Shown one piece after another: positions 43,484-53,440 of a stretch of 62,000 nucleotides of DNA. Location of the stretch: NCBI RefSeq assembly GCF_963678635.1, contig NC_087063.1, positions 47,424,684 through 47,486,683 of the forward strand, read 5' to 3'. Under the pieces are notes generated by a model that saw only the letters and a list, made by a program, of their open reading frames with translations, was not told where the DNA came from and made no database searches. The position numbers and the translations under genes were made by a program. Source of the DNA: Symsagittifera roscoffensis (taxonomy: Eukaryota > Xenacoelomorpha > Acoela > Convolutidae). Positions within the stretch are counted from its first letter, which is position 1, and every line of letters begins with the position of its first letter.

Positions 43484-44661
43484 TTGCTGGTGGAGTACCT
43501 TCTGATGCAAAACCGACACATGACCGGTGAGGAGAAGAATCCAAAGACGAGAGATGAATGGAGGGAGGCGAATGGTGGTATCCCTCTACTTACCGATCAA
43601 TGTCTGGCGATGAGATCTGACCCAGTGGGAATGATCAGGGGATTAGAGGAGGTCGTAACTTGTATTTACGGACCAGCGGTTACGTACGCCTTTCCGGACC
43701 CTTTAGTGGCGGCATACCGCAATTCAGTGGCACACATGAGTTAATAAGATAAGCGTGTTGGATAGGACGGCGTTGAACTGGTGTCGACAAGAGGTGCTGA
43801 GGGCACGAATGAGTAATACAGTGCTCTTTGGGCAGGTGAAAGATCCCGAGTTGGTAGTGTTTAACTTCTGGAGGCAACTGCAATGCAGAAATGGGTTGAA
43901 AGCGTGAAGGCCCCATTGAGACTTATCCCAAGTTCTGGAATCTGAATCCCCTAACGGCGGACGGACATGAGATCCTGAGAATCCCCGCGTGGAAAAAGAG
44001 CTTCGAGTTGGTAAAAAGGGAGCTAGAAGCGACACTTGTGAAGGAAATCCTGCCCGCAACCATTCCTGAGTTCCCAACAGTCAGGAGAATGACCCTGGAG
44101 ATGAATAGCTCCCTGTTGGTCCCATCCCTGTTCGCAAGATCTACGGTAGAAAGGCAGCAAAAGGAGTTCACCGATGGCTGGGACTCCTTGTTCATTGGAT
44201 ATACAGCAGCGGTCTACTTCCATACTTGTGATATCAAGATAAACTCATGGACGACTCAAGCGAAACAATTGAGAGACTCGATGCCTCCAAAATTCGAGGT
44301 TCGTGACATCTTGAGAACGCTCAATCAGGAAAATTTGGAAAACATGTTACCGGTATGGGATGATGGCAGGATGATCGTAGAAGAAGGGCACATCGCGCTG
44401 AAAGACGAGATGAAGTTTGCCACAAGAAAGTACCGGGCGCCTTACGGATTAGAACAGGTGGAAATGAAACAAGAAGGGAAAGAGCTGGATGCGGCAGGCT
44501 TGTTATATGTAGCTCTGACAGAATACAATAAGCAAGACCCAGCGACACCCTCACCCCTATCAGTAGGCACCCCTGGGGAAAAGAGAAGCGGCCCCGTAGA
44601 AGACCAATTTAGAAAGATACTTGAGAGAAGGCGCCGAGTCAGAAGAAGAAAGCATGGATGA
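43484..44661 (+). pseudogene. Mega-ORF copy B, central region (uncharacterised)
   Basis: Blocks 43484-43744 and 44008-44661 are nearly identical to 46600-47800 in copy C. They include NPKTRDEWREANGGIPLLTD, YGPAVTYAFPDPLVAAYRNS, then MPPKFEVRDILRTLNQENLE and KYRAPYGLEQVEMKQEGKEL. A 5-bp insertion near 43745 breaks the frame; the same insertion is present in copy C and absent from copy A. No domain is recognised. Confidence 0.6.
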
Positions 44662-45963
44662 AACTCTCAGTGAAACAGGAGAGGAAATGGAAGTGGGGAA
44701 TACGCCTGAACCTAAACCAGCTGAGGAGGATTTCACCGCCCAGGAACTACTGCAGGACCTGAGCGGAGATGATTGGGCGCGCCACCTATGACCTCGTCTC
44801 CTCGGAAAAACCTGGAATTACCATTGACAAGTGAGACTTCCAACATGGGGATGATACTCTTGAGTACAGAAGAGAGCAAAAAGAACACGTTTGAGGGGAA
44901 CAATTGCATGTTTCTAAGGACTCTGAATGCGAAGGCTTGACTGGAATTCTTAAGTGAATTTAATCATGAGACGAAGAGTGAGACCACGCTAGATAACTTC
45001 AAGGAAAAACTGTTGAACAGGGTGGTCAAGTTCGGGGAACCGGTGTTGATGGGCACCGGGCTGGATGAAAAAGCAGGAAAGGAGTTGCTAAGCAAGATGG
45101 TCAAATTGAGGGAGACGAGACAGAAGACCAAGGATGATGAATGTAAAGACGGCTCTACTCTGAAGCAAAAAACCGATGATAAAATGATTAAAGTTAAAGG
45201 GGAGGATAAAATTATGATTAAAAGTACTAATATCTTGAAGGCTCGAGCAGGGGGAGGCAAGAGTTGGAAGGGTCGGACCGGGACAAAGAGGTCGAATCAG
45301 TGATGATAGTGAAGACACCCCCAAACAAAGGTATGAAGTCTCGAAAGAGGAAACGGGAGGTAGAGGAGTTGACAAGCCCGTCGGTGGATGATGTCTCTGA
45401 GAAGAACTTGAGGGAGACTGCCCCCATGATCCTAGCGCGGTGGAAGACTGCAGCCTACAAGAGTAGCTCCGAACCAAGGAGGCTAGCCGAAGTAGTGAAA
45501 GAGATAGAGGTCTCGACAAGTCTGGTAACGGAAGAAGATTTCAAACCTCAGAAGGCAGGCTCGAAAAAGGGTTCGACGAATTGACAAACATGGGAAGTGG
45601 ATGTTGGCAAAGAATGGATCTCGAGCGAATATCAGGCTATTGGCAAACAAGTAACCAACGACCCTCTTGAAAAGAATGCGACAAAGAATACGGCTCGACC
45701 TTGGTGGTTGGCCCATGAGACAATAAAGGAATTGAAGGACTGTCTGAAGAAGCTCGATCATGGGGTGTCCCGCAAGCGTCGCAATTGGGCTACTCAACCA
45801 AAAAGCCGAAGTCAACAAGTTAGAATTGGGAAGCCAGCTAAAGCGGACTTGGCAGAGCTTTTTGCGGGATTACTTCGAGGAGGCGATGAGAACACCTCCG
45901 TCCGCATTGCCTCTTATGGCAAATCCCTTATTTAGATTAGCGGGGCAGCTGATGTTCGCGTGG
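44662..45963 (+). pseudogene. Mega-ORF copy B, acidic region with conserved AT-rich insert
   Basis: The sequence encodes an acidic stretch (EEMEVGNTPEPKPAEEDFTA), then EPVLMGTGLDEKAGKELLSK. An AT-rich part follows (about 45140-45240) that breaks the frame in all three copies. The frame then continues at 45264-45584 (KGMKSRKRKREVEEL, SEKNLRETAPMILARWKTAA) and 45597-45935. The AT-rich part begins GTAAAG and could be an intron. The segment ends at the duplication junction 45963. Confidence 0.55.
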
Positions 45964-46804
45964 AGCAAGCAACGAAAGGAGGAATGTGCCTGCGCCCGAA
46001 AAACAACTGGAAGCGATGGTATATCGACTAACACAAGAGAGAGGCAGGTGGCCGTTTCTAACACCAAGGCTAGAGAATGCTACGGAAAAGACGAGGGAGA
46101 GTGCCCCACCCCTCGTGAAGCAGATCTGGGAATTTCTTGAGGAACAATTGGAGGTAGCCGAGAGTAGGGAGATGACGGTGGGTAGATTCGTCACGGCAGC
46201 GAACGAGGTCACCATTGGAGGATTTTGGAGGGAGCATGCAAAAGGTGAGTTGAGGACGAGTAAAGATCACGAGATCCTGAAACTCTTGAGTCCTTGTTGG
46301 GAAAAGAAATACATGGCTGGAGTGTTTTGTGCGAAAGAGACCATTTTCGGGGCCTTTGTGCAAGAGCTATTGAGTATGCCCATAAGCCTCTTGCTGGCCC
46401 TGTTCTTAGTTTACCCAAGGTACTTGTTTAACATGGGTCCAGCGTACATGTTCAGTCGGGGGTGTAGAGACACTTCGGGTTGATGGGTATCTGGCACTGG
46501 TGCTCCTGACTCATGGGGAACTGGTGTCAGTTCATCGGTTGATGAAATATGGGGAGCCCCTGTCGATGGGAAAGACCCACTCAAGTATAGACACCTACTC
46601 GTACAAGTGCGCTGCAGGACTGAAGACGTTGCTGGTGGAGTATCTTCTAATGCAAAACCGACACATGACCGGTGAGGAGAAGAATCCAAAGACGAGAGAT
46701 GAATGGAGGGAGGCGAATGGTGGTATCCCTCTAGTGACCGATCTATGTCTGGCGATGAGATCTGACCCAGTGGGAATGATCAGGGGACTAGAGGAGGTCG
46801 TAAC

Positions 46805-47761
46805 TTGTATTTACGGACCAGCGGTTACGTACGCCTTTCCGGACCCTTTAGTGGCGGCTTACCGCAATTCAGTGGCACACGTGAGCTTAATAAGATAAGC
46901 GTGTTGGATAGGACGGCGTTGAACTGGTGTCGACAAGAGGTGCTGAGGGCACGAATGAGTAATACAGTGCTCTTTGGGCAGGTGAAAGATCCCGAGTTGG
47001 TAGTGTTTAACTTCCGGGGGCAACTGCAATGCAGGATGGAGGGAAAGCGTGAAGGCCCCATTGAGACTTATCCCAAGTTCTGGAATCTGAATCCCCTAAC
47101 GGCGGACGGACATGAGATCCTGAGAATCCCCGCGTGGAAAAAGAGCTTCGAGTTGGTAAAAAGGGAGCTAGAAGCGACACTTGTGAAGGAAATCCTGCCC
47201 GCAACCATTCCTGAGTTCCCAACAGTCAGGAGAATGACCCTGGAGATGAATAGCTCCCTGTTGGTCCCATCCCTGTTCGCAAGATCTACGGTAGAAAGGC
47301 AGCAAAAGGAGTTCACCGATGGCTGGGACTCCTTGTTCATTGGATATACAGCAGCGGTCTACTTCCATACTTGTGATATCAAGATAAACTCATGGACGAC
47401 TCAAGCGAAACAATTGAGAGACTCGATGCCTCCAAAATTCGAGGTTCGTGACATCTTGAGAACGCTCAATCAGGAAAATTTGGAAAACATGTTACCGGTA
47501 TGGGATGATGGCAGGATGATCGTAGAAGAAGGGCACATCGCGCTGAAAGACGAGATGAAGTTTGCCACAAGAAAGTACCGGGCGCCTTACGGATTAGAAC
47601 AGGTGGAAATGAAACAAGAAGGGAAAGAGCTGGATGCGGCAGGCTTGTTATATGTGGCTCTGACAGAATACAATAAGCAAGACCCAGCGACACCCTCACC
47701 CCTATCAGTAGGCACCCCTGGGGAAAAGAGAAGCGGCCCCGTAGAAGACCGATTTAGATAG
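46805..47761 (+). pseudogene. Copy C open block, 318 aa (uncharacterised)
   Basis: The longest continuous version of the central region contains VFNFRGQLQCRM, IPAWKKSFELVKRELEATL, VYFHTCDIKINSWTTQAKQL, MLPVWDDGRMIVEEGHIALK and SVGTPGEKRSGPVEDRF. It ends at TAG 47759; copy B keeps an open codon there (KIL), so this stop is private to copy C. The first 30 residues lie in a frame shifted by the 5-bp insertion near 46890. Confidence 0.55.
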
Positions 47762-48878
47762 ATACTTGAGAGAAGGCGCCGAGTCAGAAGAAGAAAGCAT
47801 GGATGAAACTCTCAGTGAAACAGGAGAGGAAATGGAAGTGGGGACTACGCCTGAACCTAAACCAGCTGAGGAGGATTTCACCGCCCAGGAACTACTGCAG
47901 GACCTGAGCGGAGATGATTGGGCGCGCCACCTCTGACCTCGTCTCCTCGGAAAAACCTGGAAATACCATTGACAAGGGAGACTTCCAACATGGGGATGAT
48001 ACTCTTGAGTACAGAAGAGAGCAAGAAGAACACAACTGAGGGGAACAAGAGCATGTTTCTAAGGACTCTGGATGAGAAGGCTTGACGGGAATTCTTAAGT
48101 GAATTTAACCATGAGACGAAGATTGAGACCACGCTAGATAACTTCAAGGAAGAACTGTGGAACACGGTGGTCAAGTTCGGGGAACCGGTGTTGATGGGCA
48201 CCGGGCTGGATGAAAAAGCAAGAAAGGAGTTGCTGAGCAAGATGGTAAATTTGAGGGAGACGCGACAGAAGACCAAGGATGATGAATGTAAAGACGGCTC
48301 TACTCTGAAGCAAAAAACTGATGATAAAATGATTAAAGTTAAAGGGGAGGATAAGATTAAGACTAGTAATATGATTAAAAGTGCTAATATCTTTAAGGCT
48401 CGATCAGGGGGAGGCAAGAGTTGGAAGGGTCGGACCGGGACAAAAAGATCGAATCAGTGATGATAGTGACGACACCCCCAAGCAAAGGTATGAAGTCTCG
48501 AAAGAGGAAACGGGAGGTAGAGGAGTTGAGCAGCCCGTCGGTGGATGCTGTCTCTGAGAAGAACTTGAGGGAGACTGCCCCCATGATCCTAGCGCGGTGG
48601 AAGACTGCAGCCTACAAGAGTAGCTCCGAACCAAGGAGGCTAGCCGAAGTAGTGAAAGAGATAGAGGTCGAAGGCAGGCTCGAAAAAGGGTTCGACGAAT
48701 TGACAAACATGGGAAGTGGATGTTGGCAAAGAATGGATCTCGAGCGAATATCAGGCTATTGGCAAACAAGTAACCAACGACCCTCTTGAAAAGAATGCGA
48801 CAAAGAATACGGCTCGACCTTGGTGGTTGGCCCTAGAGACAATAAAGGAATTGAAGGACTGTCTGAAGAAGCTCGATC

Positions 48879-50885
48879 ATGGGGTGTCCCGCAAGCGTCG
48901 CAATTGGGCTACTCAACCAAAAAGCCGAAGTCAACAAGTTAGAATTGGGAAGCCAGCTAAAGCGGACTTGGCAGAGCTTGTTGCGGGATTACTTCGATGA
49001 GGCGATGAGAACACCTCCGTCCGCATTGCCTCTGATGGCAAATCCCTTCGTTAGAACAGCGGGGCAGCTGATGTTCGCGTGGAGCCTAGTGGGAATGAAA
49101 ATGGAGGTATTGACTTCACGTGACAGATTGAAATTGGGCAACAAAAGCCTAGAAGTCTATCAGATGCTGGTACAACATGTCGCGAGAGATAATTCCGGTT
49201 TGAGTCTGGCGAGAAGAAAAGATGCCACTTGTTTCTTTAGCTGTATAATGTCCGTAATGACTAATAGTACCGTACAAACGTGTCCTCAGAAGGCCATGGG
49301 GAGCAAAACCATGGAGAGAAGGGTCTCCACCGTCATACTGAACGTGGACCAGAGTACGGGGATCGAGAAGGAAGATGACTCGAGGCAATCCCTAGAGAAC
49401 CATGGGAAAATTGATGAATTACGAAGATTCTACTACAAGAAATTTGAAGAGGGGCATGATTTGCATCGCAACTTGGCCTTGGCTGAGGATTTCTCGAGAC
49501 CCAATAAAAAGGGAGAATATCAATACGTGTCTGGAGTGATGGGAATAGCGTACAACCCTTTCTTGAATTCAGAGGCCGGGAGCGCTCACAGGAATCACGA
49601 GGTGACGGAGCTGTTGAAGTTTTGGACAGAGAGTATAATCGTAATCAATTCAATGGAGAGGGAGAAACCGAGCCTAGGCCTGCTACTTGAGGCGACGTGG
49701 GGAAGAGTGGAATTGAGGATGGGGAATGGAAATGGCATGATGACTACGAATTTGGGAACGTTTTGGAAATTGCTGAGACCCTCCTGGTATCCACATCCCC
49801 ATGCGAGCTTGATTGAAGAATTCATGAAACGAGTGAGGCTAACACCAACAAAAGATGAGGACCTGGGAACCTTGGACGTGATACACAAATTGATCCTACC
49901 ACAGAGTAAAGAGTCGGGCGAAGCAACGAGTAAGCTGGGATCAATAAAGAAGTTGGAAACTGGCAGCTGTCTTGAATTGACATGCGGAGGCGGAGGGCAC
50001 ACCTGTGAAGGACGATCATGTGTCAGAATACAATCTTTCCAGAGTGAAGACCTAGTCGCTTGGTTTGGTGACATAACAGAAAGAGAGAAGAGCGAGGTGC
50101 AGATAATGGCTGAGTGCTATACGAACACTACAGTAAAAATAGCAACGGCGATGGGGTTCTTCTCTAGAATGTGTAGTCTGCAATCACTGGAGATGCTGGA
50201 GTCTGAACACCATTTGGTGACTGCGTTAAGCGTGGAGTCGTGGCCGGGGGCAATGCAAACCACCCAGAAACATATCAGAGGAAGGAAGATTGGTCTAGAG
50301 GCGGAGATGGGATTTCCCGTGAGCGAAGCTTATGGTCTGCCTGTAAATGCAATGTCCTTGGTGGTATCAGTAATGGCCAACCTATGTGGGAGCCATTATC
50401 CATTGCACATGGCAATGGTGGAGGTATCCAGCCAAAGGATACTAGTGGAGAAGGCCTTCTCGGTACCCAAGTGCGTACGACTGGCTCGAATGTCGCATCA
50501 TTCACATAGGCTGTTAAGGAAGATCCTGGGAACGGTGCCAAGGGCACATAGAGATGATGACTTGAGTGAGATCTGGGGAGAAGAACTCTTCAGCTTAGAA
50601 GGCGAAAACACGAGTGATTATGAAAGGCAGAATGAAATCGGGAAGCCGATGAATAGTGTCCCAGTGCAGGAGGAAAATGATATGACGCACGAGAAAATGT
50701 TGAAACTAGAGCCTCTGCTGGAAGCCTCGGGAGAACGCAATCTCCGAAGCATAGAGATTACACATGGGGAATTCCCATGCCATTGCTTGGCACAGACAGT
50801 GTGGTACCCGGAGCATTCAAACCTCTGTTTATGGATGTGGAAGAAATTCGGTCAATCGGGTTTCCCGATCATCAGCATAAGGTGA
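48879..50885 (+). pseudogene. Copy C C-terminal block, 668 aa, longest open stretch of the mega-ORF
   Basis: This block is open for 2 kb. It includes YQMLVQHVARDNSGLSLARR, NKKGEYQYVSGVMGIAYNPF, LLRPSWYPHPHASLIEEFMK, a Cys-rich segment (CLELTCGGGGHTCEGRSCV), WFGDITEREKSEVQIMAECY and MSHHSHRLLRKILGTVPRA. The Cys-rich segment has four Cys and a His in 20 residues and could bind a metal or form disulfides. Copy A encodes the same protein with frameshifts (22579-24427). No family is recognised. The retention of a long open frame suggests constraint until recently. Confidence 0.6.
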
Positions 50886-51023
50886 CCATCTTGGTAGTAA
50901 GTACGATATTGGCGTTACGATGGATCGAGAAAATGTAACGAAATATAGGTAGTCGAAGAGATCAACGGCGGAATCGATATACGCTATAGAGTACAGCAGG
51001 AGATTGGAGTTGTTTGAGACTGT

Positions 51024-51551
51024 ATGCAAGGTATTTGCCATACAAATGGAAGTCAGGCACGTATGGAGCCGCATAAAGTTCTTCCGTGGTTTCGAGCGAC
51101 GTTAACATCTTGGTTGCACATGGTGACGAAAGATCATATGAAGAAATATCAAAAGGAATATCGACAGTTCCTGGCAGAAATAGGACCGGAAACCTTTAAG
51201 AGACCTCTGCTGACCCACCGAAATGCGATCACGACAGGTTGGAAAAGAGTCGGTAGGGTGTCTAGAGATAATATCAAAGCAAGAGAATTGATACTGGAGG
51301 AGGACTTGTCGAAGAACGTGAGCTTGAGCATGCACAATTTCTTTTGCTTGAACAGGGAATTGAAAGTGAACGGTTTACCAAATCAGGCAATGAGGTTGCA
51401 GGAGCAGAAGGAGTGGATGCGATGCTTCGAACAATTGAGAGCATGGGAAGAGATCGTGATCAGCTCTAATGATGAGGAAGCGCTGCTAAGGCAGATCACG
51501 GTGTCAAATTCATCGGGTCCTAGCACTTCGAAGGCTATGAATACGAAGTGA
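51024..51551 (+). pseudogene. Mega-ORF C-terminal block, copy C
   Basis: The 175-aa block contains HMVTKDHMKKYQKEYRQFLA, RPLLTHRNAITTGWKR, QEQKEWMRCFEQLRAWEEIV and a Ser-rich end. It is helical and charged, with no signal peptide or membrane segment. A frameshift near 50885-51020 separates it from the preceding block. Copy A has the same region at 24600-25068 with a TAG and a deletion. Confidence 0.55.
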
Positions 51552-51968
51552 ACAGGGAGCTCAATGTGGGTTTCTTGAGCCTTGAGAGGGAAAAGAGGGG
51601 GCTCGAGTGTGAACTCGGATGAAATCCGAGGACACGATAAAGAAGTTTTAACGAAACAAAGTATTGTTATTAAAATGATATAATTATTATATAAATCAAA
51701 ATGTTGCATGACAATTTCCTGATTGGATAGGACAAAAGAAATTTTAATCATAAGCTTCAAAAGCTGAGATTTAAGGTGCAGGTATATGAAAATTTTGACT
51801 GCTGTTCAGCGATAGTGTGACAATTTTATATGGTTGTGAATTTTGGGGTGTAGATAAACTTAATTCTGCTGCAAACTTTTGTAAATGACCACTGGCACTG
51901 TATCTTGAGCAACACTCAGTATTCTGGGGACTCACTGGCAGGCGGTGAGTATTTGATACCGGTGAGTA
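51552..51968 (+). other. Conserved 3' non-coding region of the mega-ORF element, copy C
   Basis: This matches 25069-25502 after copy A, including GGGAGCTCAATGTGGG at the start and CACTGGCACTGTATCTTGAG near the end. It ends GGTGAGTA directly before TGTGCC at 51969, the LTR start. The purine-rich end could be the polypurine tract. No gene. Confidence 0.65.
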
Positions 51969-52321
51969 TGTGCCCGTCGCAGGGATTTCAATACAATATC
52001 AATATATTGAGCTCAATATCAATATCTTCCATTCAATATCAATATCAATATCAAATAGGATGAAATTTCAATATCAATATCAATATCAATATCTAAAAGC
52101 TCAATATCTCAATATTATCACTATTTTAAGATACCAGAGACCAAATTCAATATTGATTTTCGAAATATATAATTAAATTTTTTTAGTTTTTTTTGCAATG
52201 TAATTGTTTTTTGTTTAATTTGTTTAATTTTAATGCTTGAGTGAGTTGAGTTGACTGTTTGACTGTTTGACTTAGTCAGTCCATTGAGTTATCTTGAATT
52301 TCTTTTGGTTTTTTTGCAGAA

Positions 52322-53080
52322 ATGCCTGATGATGTTGTTGAATTTCGTGTGAACAAGAAGAGCGATTTGCCTATTAATAAACTATTCCTGATTAAGTTTG
52401 TGAACGGAAAAGAGACAGAATGGCGAAAGTGTCAAAAATGCGTTGATCTTCGCAAAGCACCTAATTCTGGGACAAGCGGCTTACGTCTACATCTAACAAA
52501 ATGTCCAGGTAATGATGCCTCTAAGGACAGCCGCGATGTCAACCAGGATGTTATTCCTTTTGCGAAAAAGCCTAAATTGGATGATATACCTGCACTGATG
52601 CACAAGATTTTGCGTTTAGTGTACGAAGACAACCTAACGATTAATACGGTTGTAAATTCTAGTACGTTGAAGTGGTTCTTCGAAGGACGTAATGTTGGAA
52701 ACATAACATATCACAAATTGAATAAAGTGCTCGATGCAGACTATCAGTTCTTATTTGCTAAAGTAAAATCATTCATTGAGTCTCGTGACAAAAAGCAGGT
52801 GCTTTTCATTTCGTTTGATAAATGGACAGCTCAAGATGGAAAAAAATTTATGGGAGTTTATTTATATGTTGGCGGTGAGAACGTATGTCTTGGTTTGATT
52901 CATTTTCGGGGCTTTTGTGGAGCGGAGGAGATGTGCCAGTTGTTAAAGCGACTGCTTGACCTTTTTGGTCTAACCCCAAGAGACATCACGGTCTCTGTGA
53001 CCGATTGTGGTGCCGATGTGGTGAAAGTGAGCAAGATTTTTGGATGGTTTCAACATTCAGCAGTTCATGAAAAATTTTAG
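52322..53080 (+). pseudogene. hAT transposase N-terminal part: BED zinc finger and core start
   Basis: From ATG 52322 a 252-aa frame begins just after a TTTTTTTGCAG acceptor-like site, so a 5' UTR intron is likely. It contains a BED-type finger (WRKCQKC, then SGLRLHLTKC), a linker, then RH-like core sequence (FISFDKWTAQDGKKFMGVYL, DITVSVTDCGADVVKV with a probable catalytic Asp). It stops at 53078 where the large catalytic core and insertion domain are missing. BED fingers bind transposon ends. Confidence 0.82.
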
Positions 53081-53082
53081 AC

Positions 53083-53215
53083 CCGCAAGTGCTGACGCGG
53101 AGCGGCTGTTTTCGTCTTGCCGTCTTTCCAAGACATATTTACAAAACAGGCTTAGCGTGGAACGGCATTGTCGCAATGTGTTTTTAAATAAGAATAAGGC
53201 CTTCTTTGATTTATA
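53083..53215 (+). pseudogene. hAT transposase C-terminal dimerisation segment
   Basis: In another frame from the preceding block, SADAERLFSSCRLSKTYLQN and RLSVERHCRNVFLNKN end at TAA 53213. This matches the hAT C-terminal (Dimer_Tnp_hAT, S.xxER.FS) motif. The direct join of the core start to this motif shows a deletion of several hundred codons. Confidence 0.8.
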
Positions 53216-53440
53216 ATCAGTGTTCATGTAATACCTCTTTGAAAGAGGCTCTTTCACATTTCAGAAACTTTTTATCACCATTTGTTTTATGTGTATGTGT
53301 TAAAACGTCACGTTTCAAACAATGATACAAAATCCGTTTTTCTCAATATCTACAAAAAATTCAATATCAATATCAATATCTAGCCTTCAATATCTCAATA
53401 TTAAAAATTCAATATTGACATCGTCTCAATATTCAATATC

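Larger units (their letters stand above)
39383..45963 (+). pseudogene. SGNH mega-ORF of E1, copy B (5' two thirds)
   Basis: This is the most complete 5' part of the mega-ORF. From the splice site it reads through the 24-bp repeats to MADRFWKSMPAALKRPTLDE (ATG 39608). It shifts frame near 39850 and 40080 and continues through a coiled coil with repeats of ERDQ. The SGNH domain (40049-41401), a second similar domain (41509-43445) and a long uncharacterised region follow. Frame breaks occur near 41400, 42421, 43440, 43740, 43905 and 44640. It ends at 45963, where the sequence jumps back to the equivalent of 42826 (start of copy C). No cellular homologue is recognised outside the SGNH part. Confidence 0.7.
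42826..49083 (+). repeat. Internal direct duplication, about 3.14-kb unit
   Basis: The segment from about 42826 to 45963 is repeated from about 45964 to 49083, nearly base for base. At 45950-45975 the sequence reads CAGCTGATGTTCGCGTGGAG joined to CAAGCAACGAAAGG. The first part matches about 49060-49083 and the second matches about 42830. Shared frame-breaking indels and few private differences show the duplication is recent and happened after the gene had decayed. Confidence 0.9.
45964..51551 (+). pseudogene. SGNH mega-ORF of E1, copy C (3' two thirds)
   Basis: Copy C starts at the duplication junction, so it lacks the coiled coil and the SGNH domain. Blocks: 45986-46483, 46500-46898, 46805-47761, 48167-48460, 48421-48789, 48879-50885 and 51024-51551. 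The final Ser/Thr-rich end (SGPSTSKAMNTK, stop at 51549) is the natural C-terminus; copy A ends at the equivalent place. A private deletion of about 38 bp lies near 48670. The product region is rich in aliphatic helices but shows no recognised motif. Confidence 0.7.
27302..51968 (+). mobile_element. Element E1: long Ty3/gypsy-like retroelement with macro and SGNH ORFs
   Basis: The order is 5' LTR, PBS, leader, gag, protease, RT, RNase H, HHCC integrase with GPF module, macro-domain-like ORF, 3' splice site, SGNH mega-ORF, 3' non-coding region, and start of an LTR (TGTGCC at 51969). The total is 24.7 kb, including an internal 3.14-kb duplication. The continuity of all parts in one element is inferred from orientation. 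It is also supported because the same mega-ORF and 3' region directly precede the matching LTR in copy A. Most frames are broken, so this copy is inactive. The LTR on the right has the E2-type interior, so the right end is recombinant. Confidence 0.7.
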
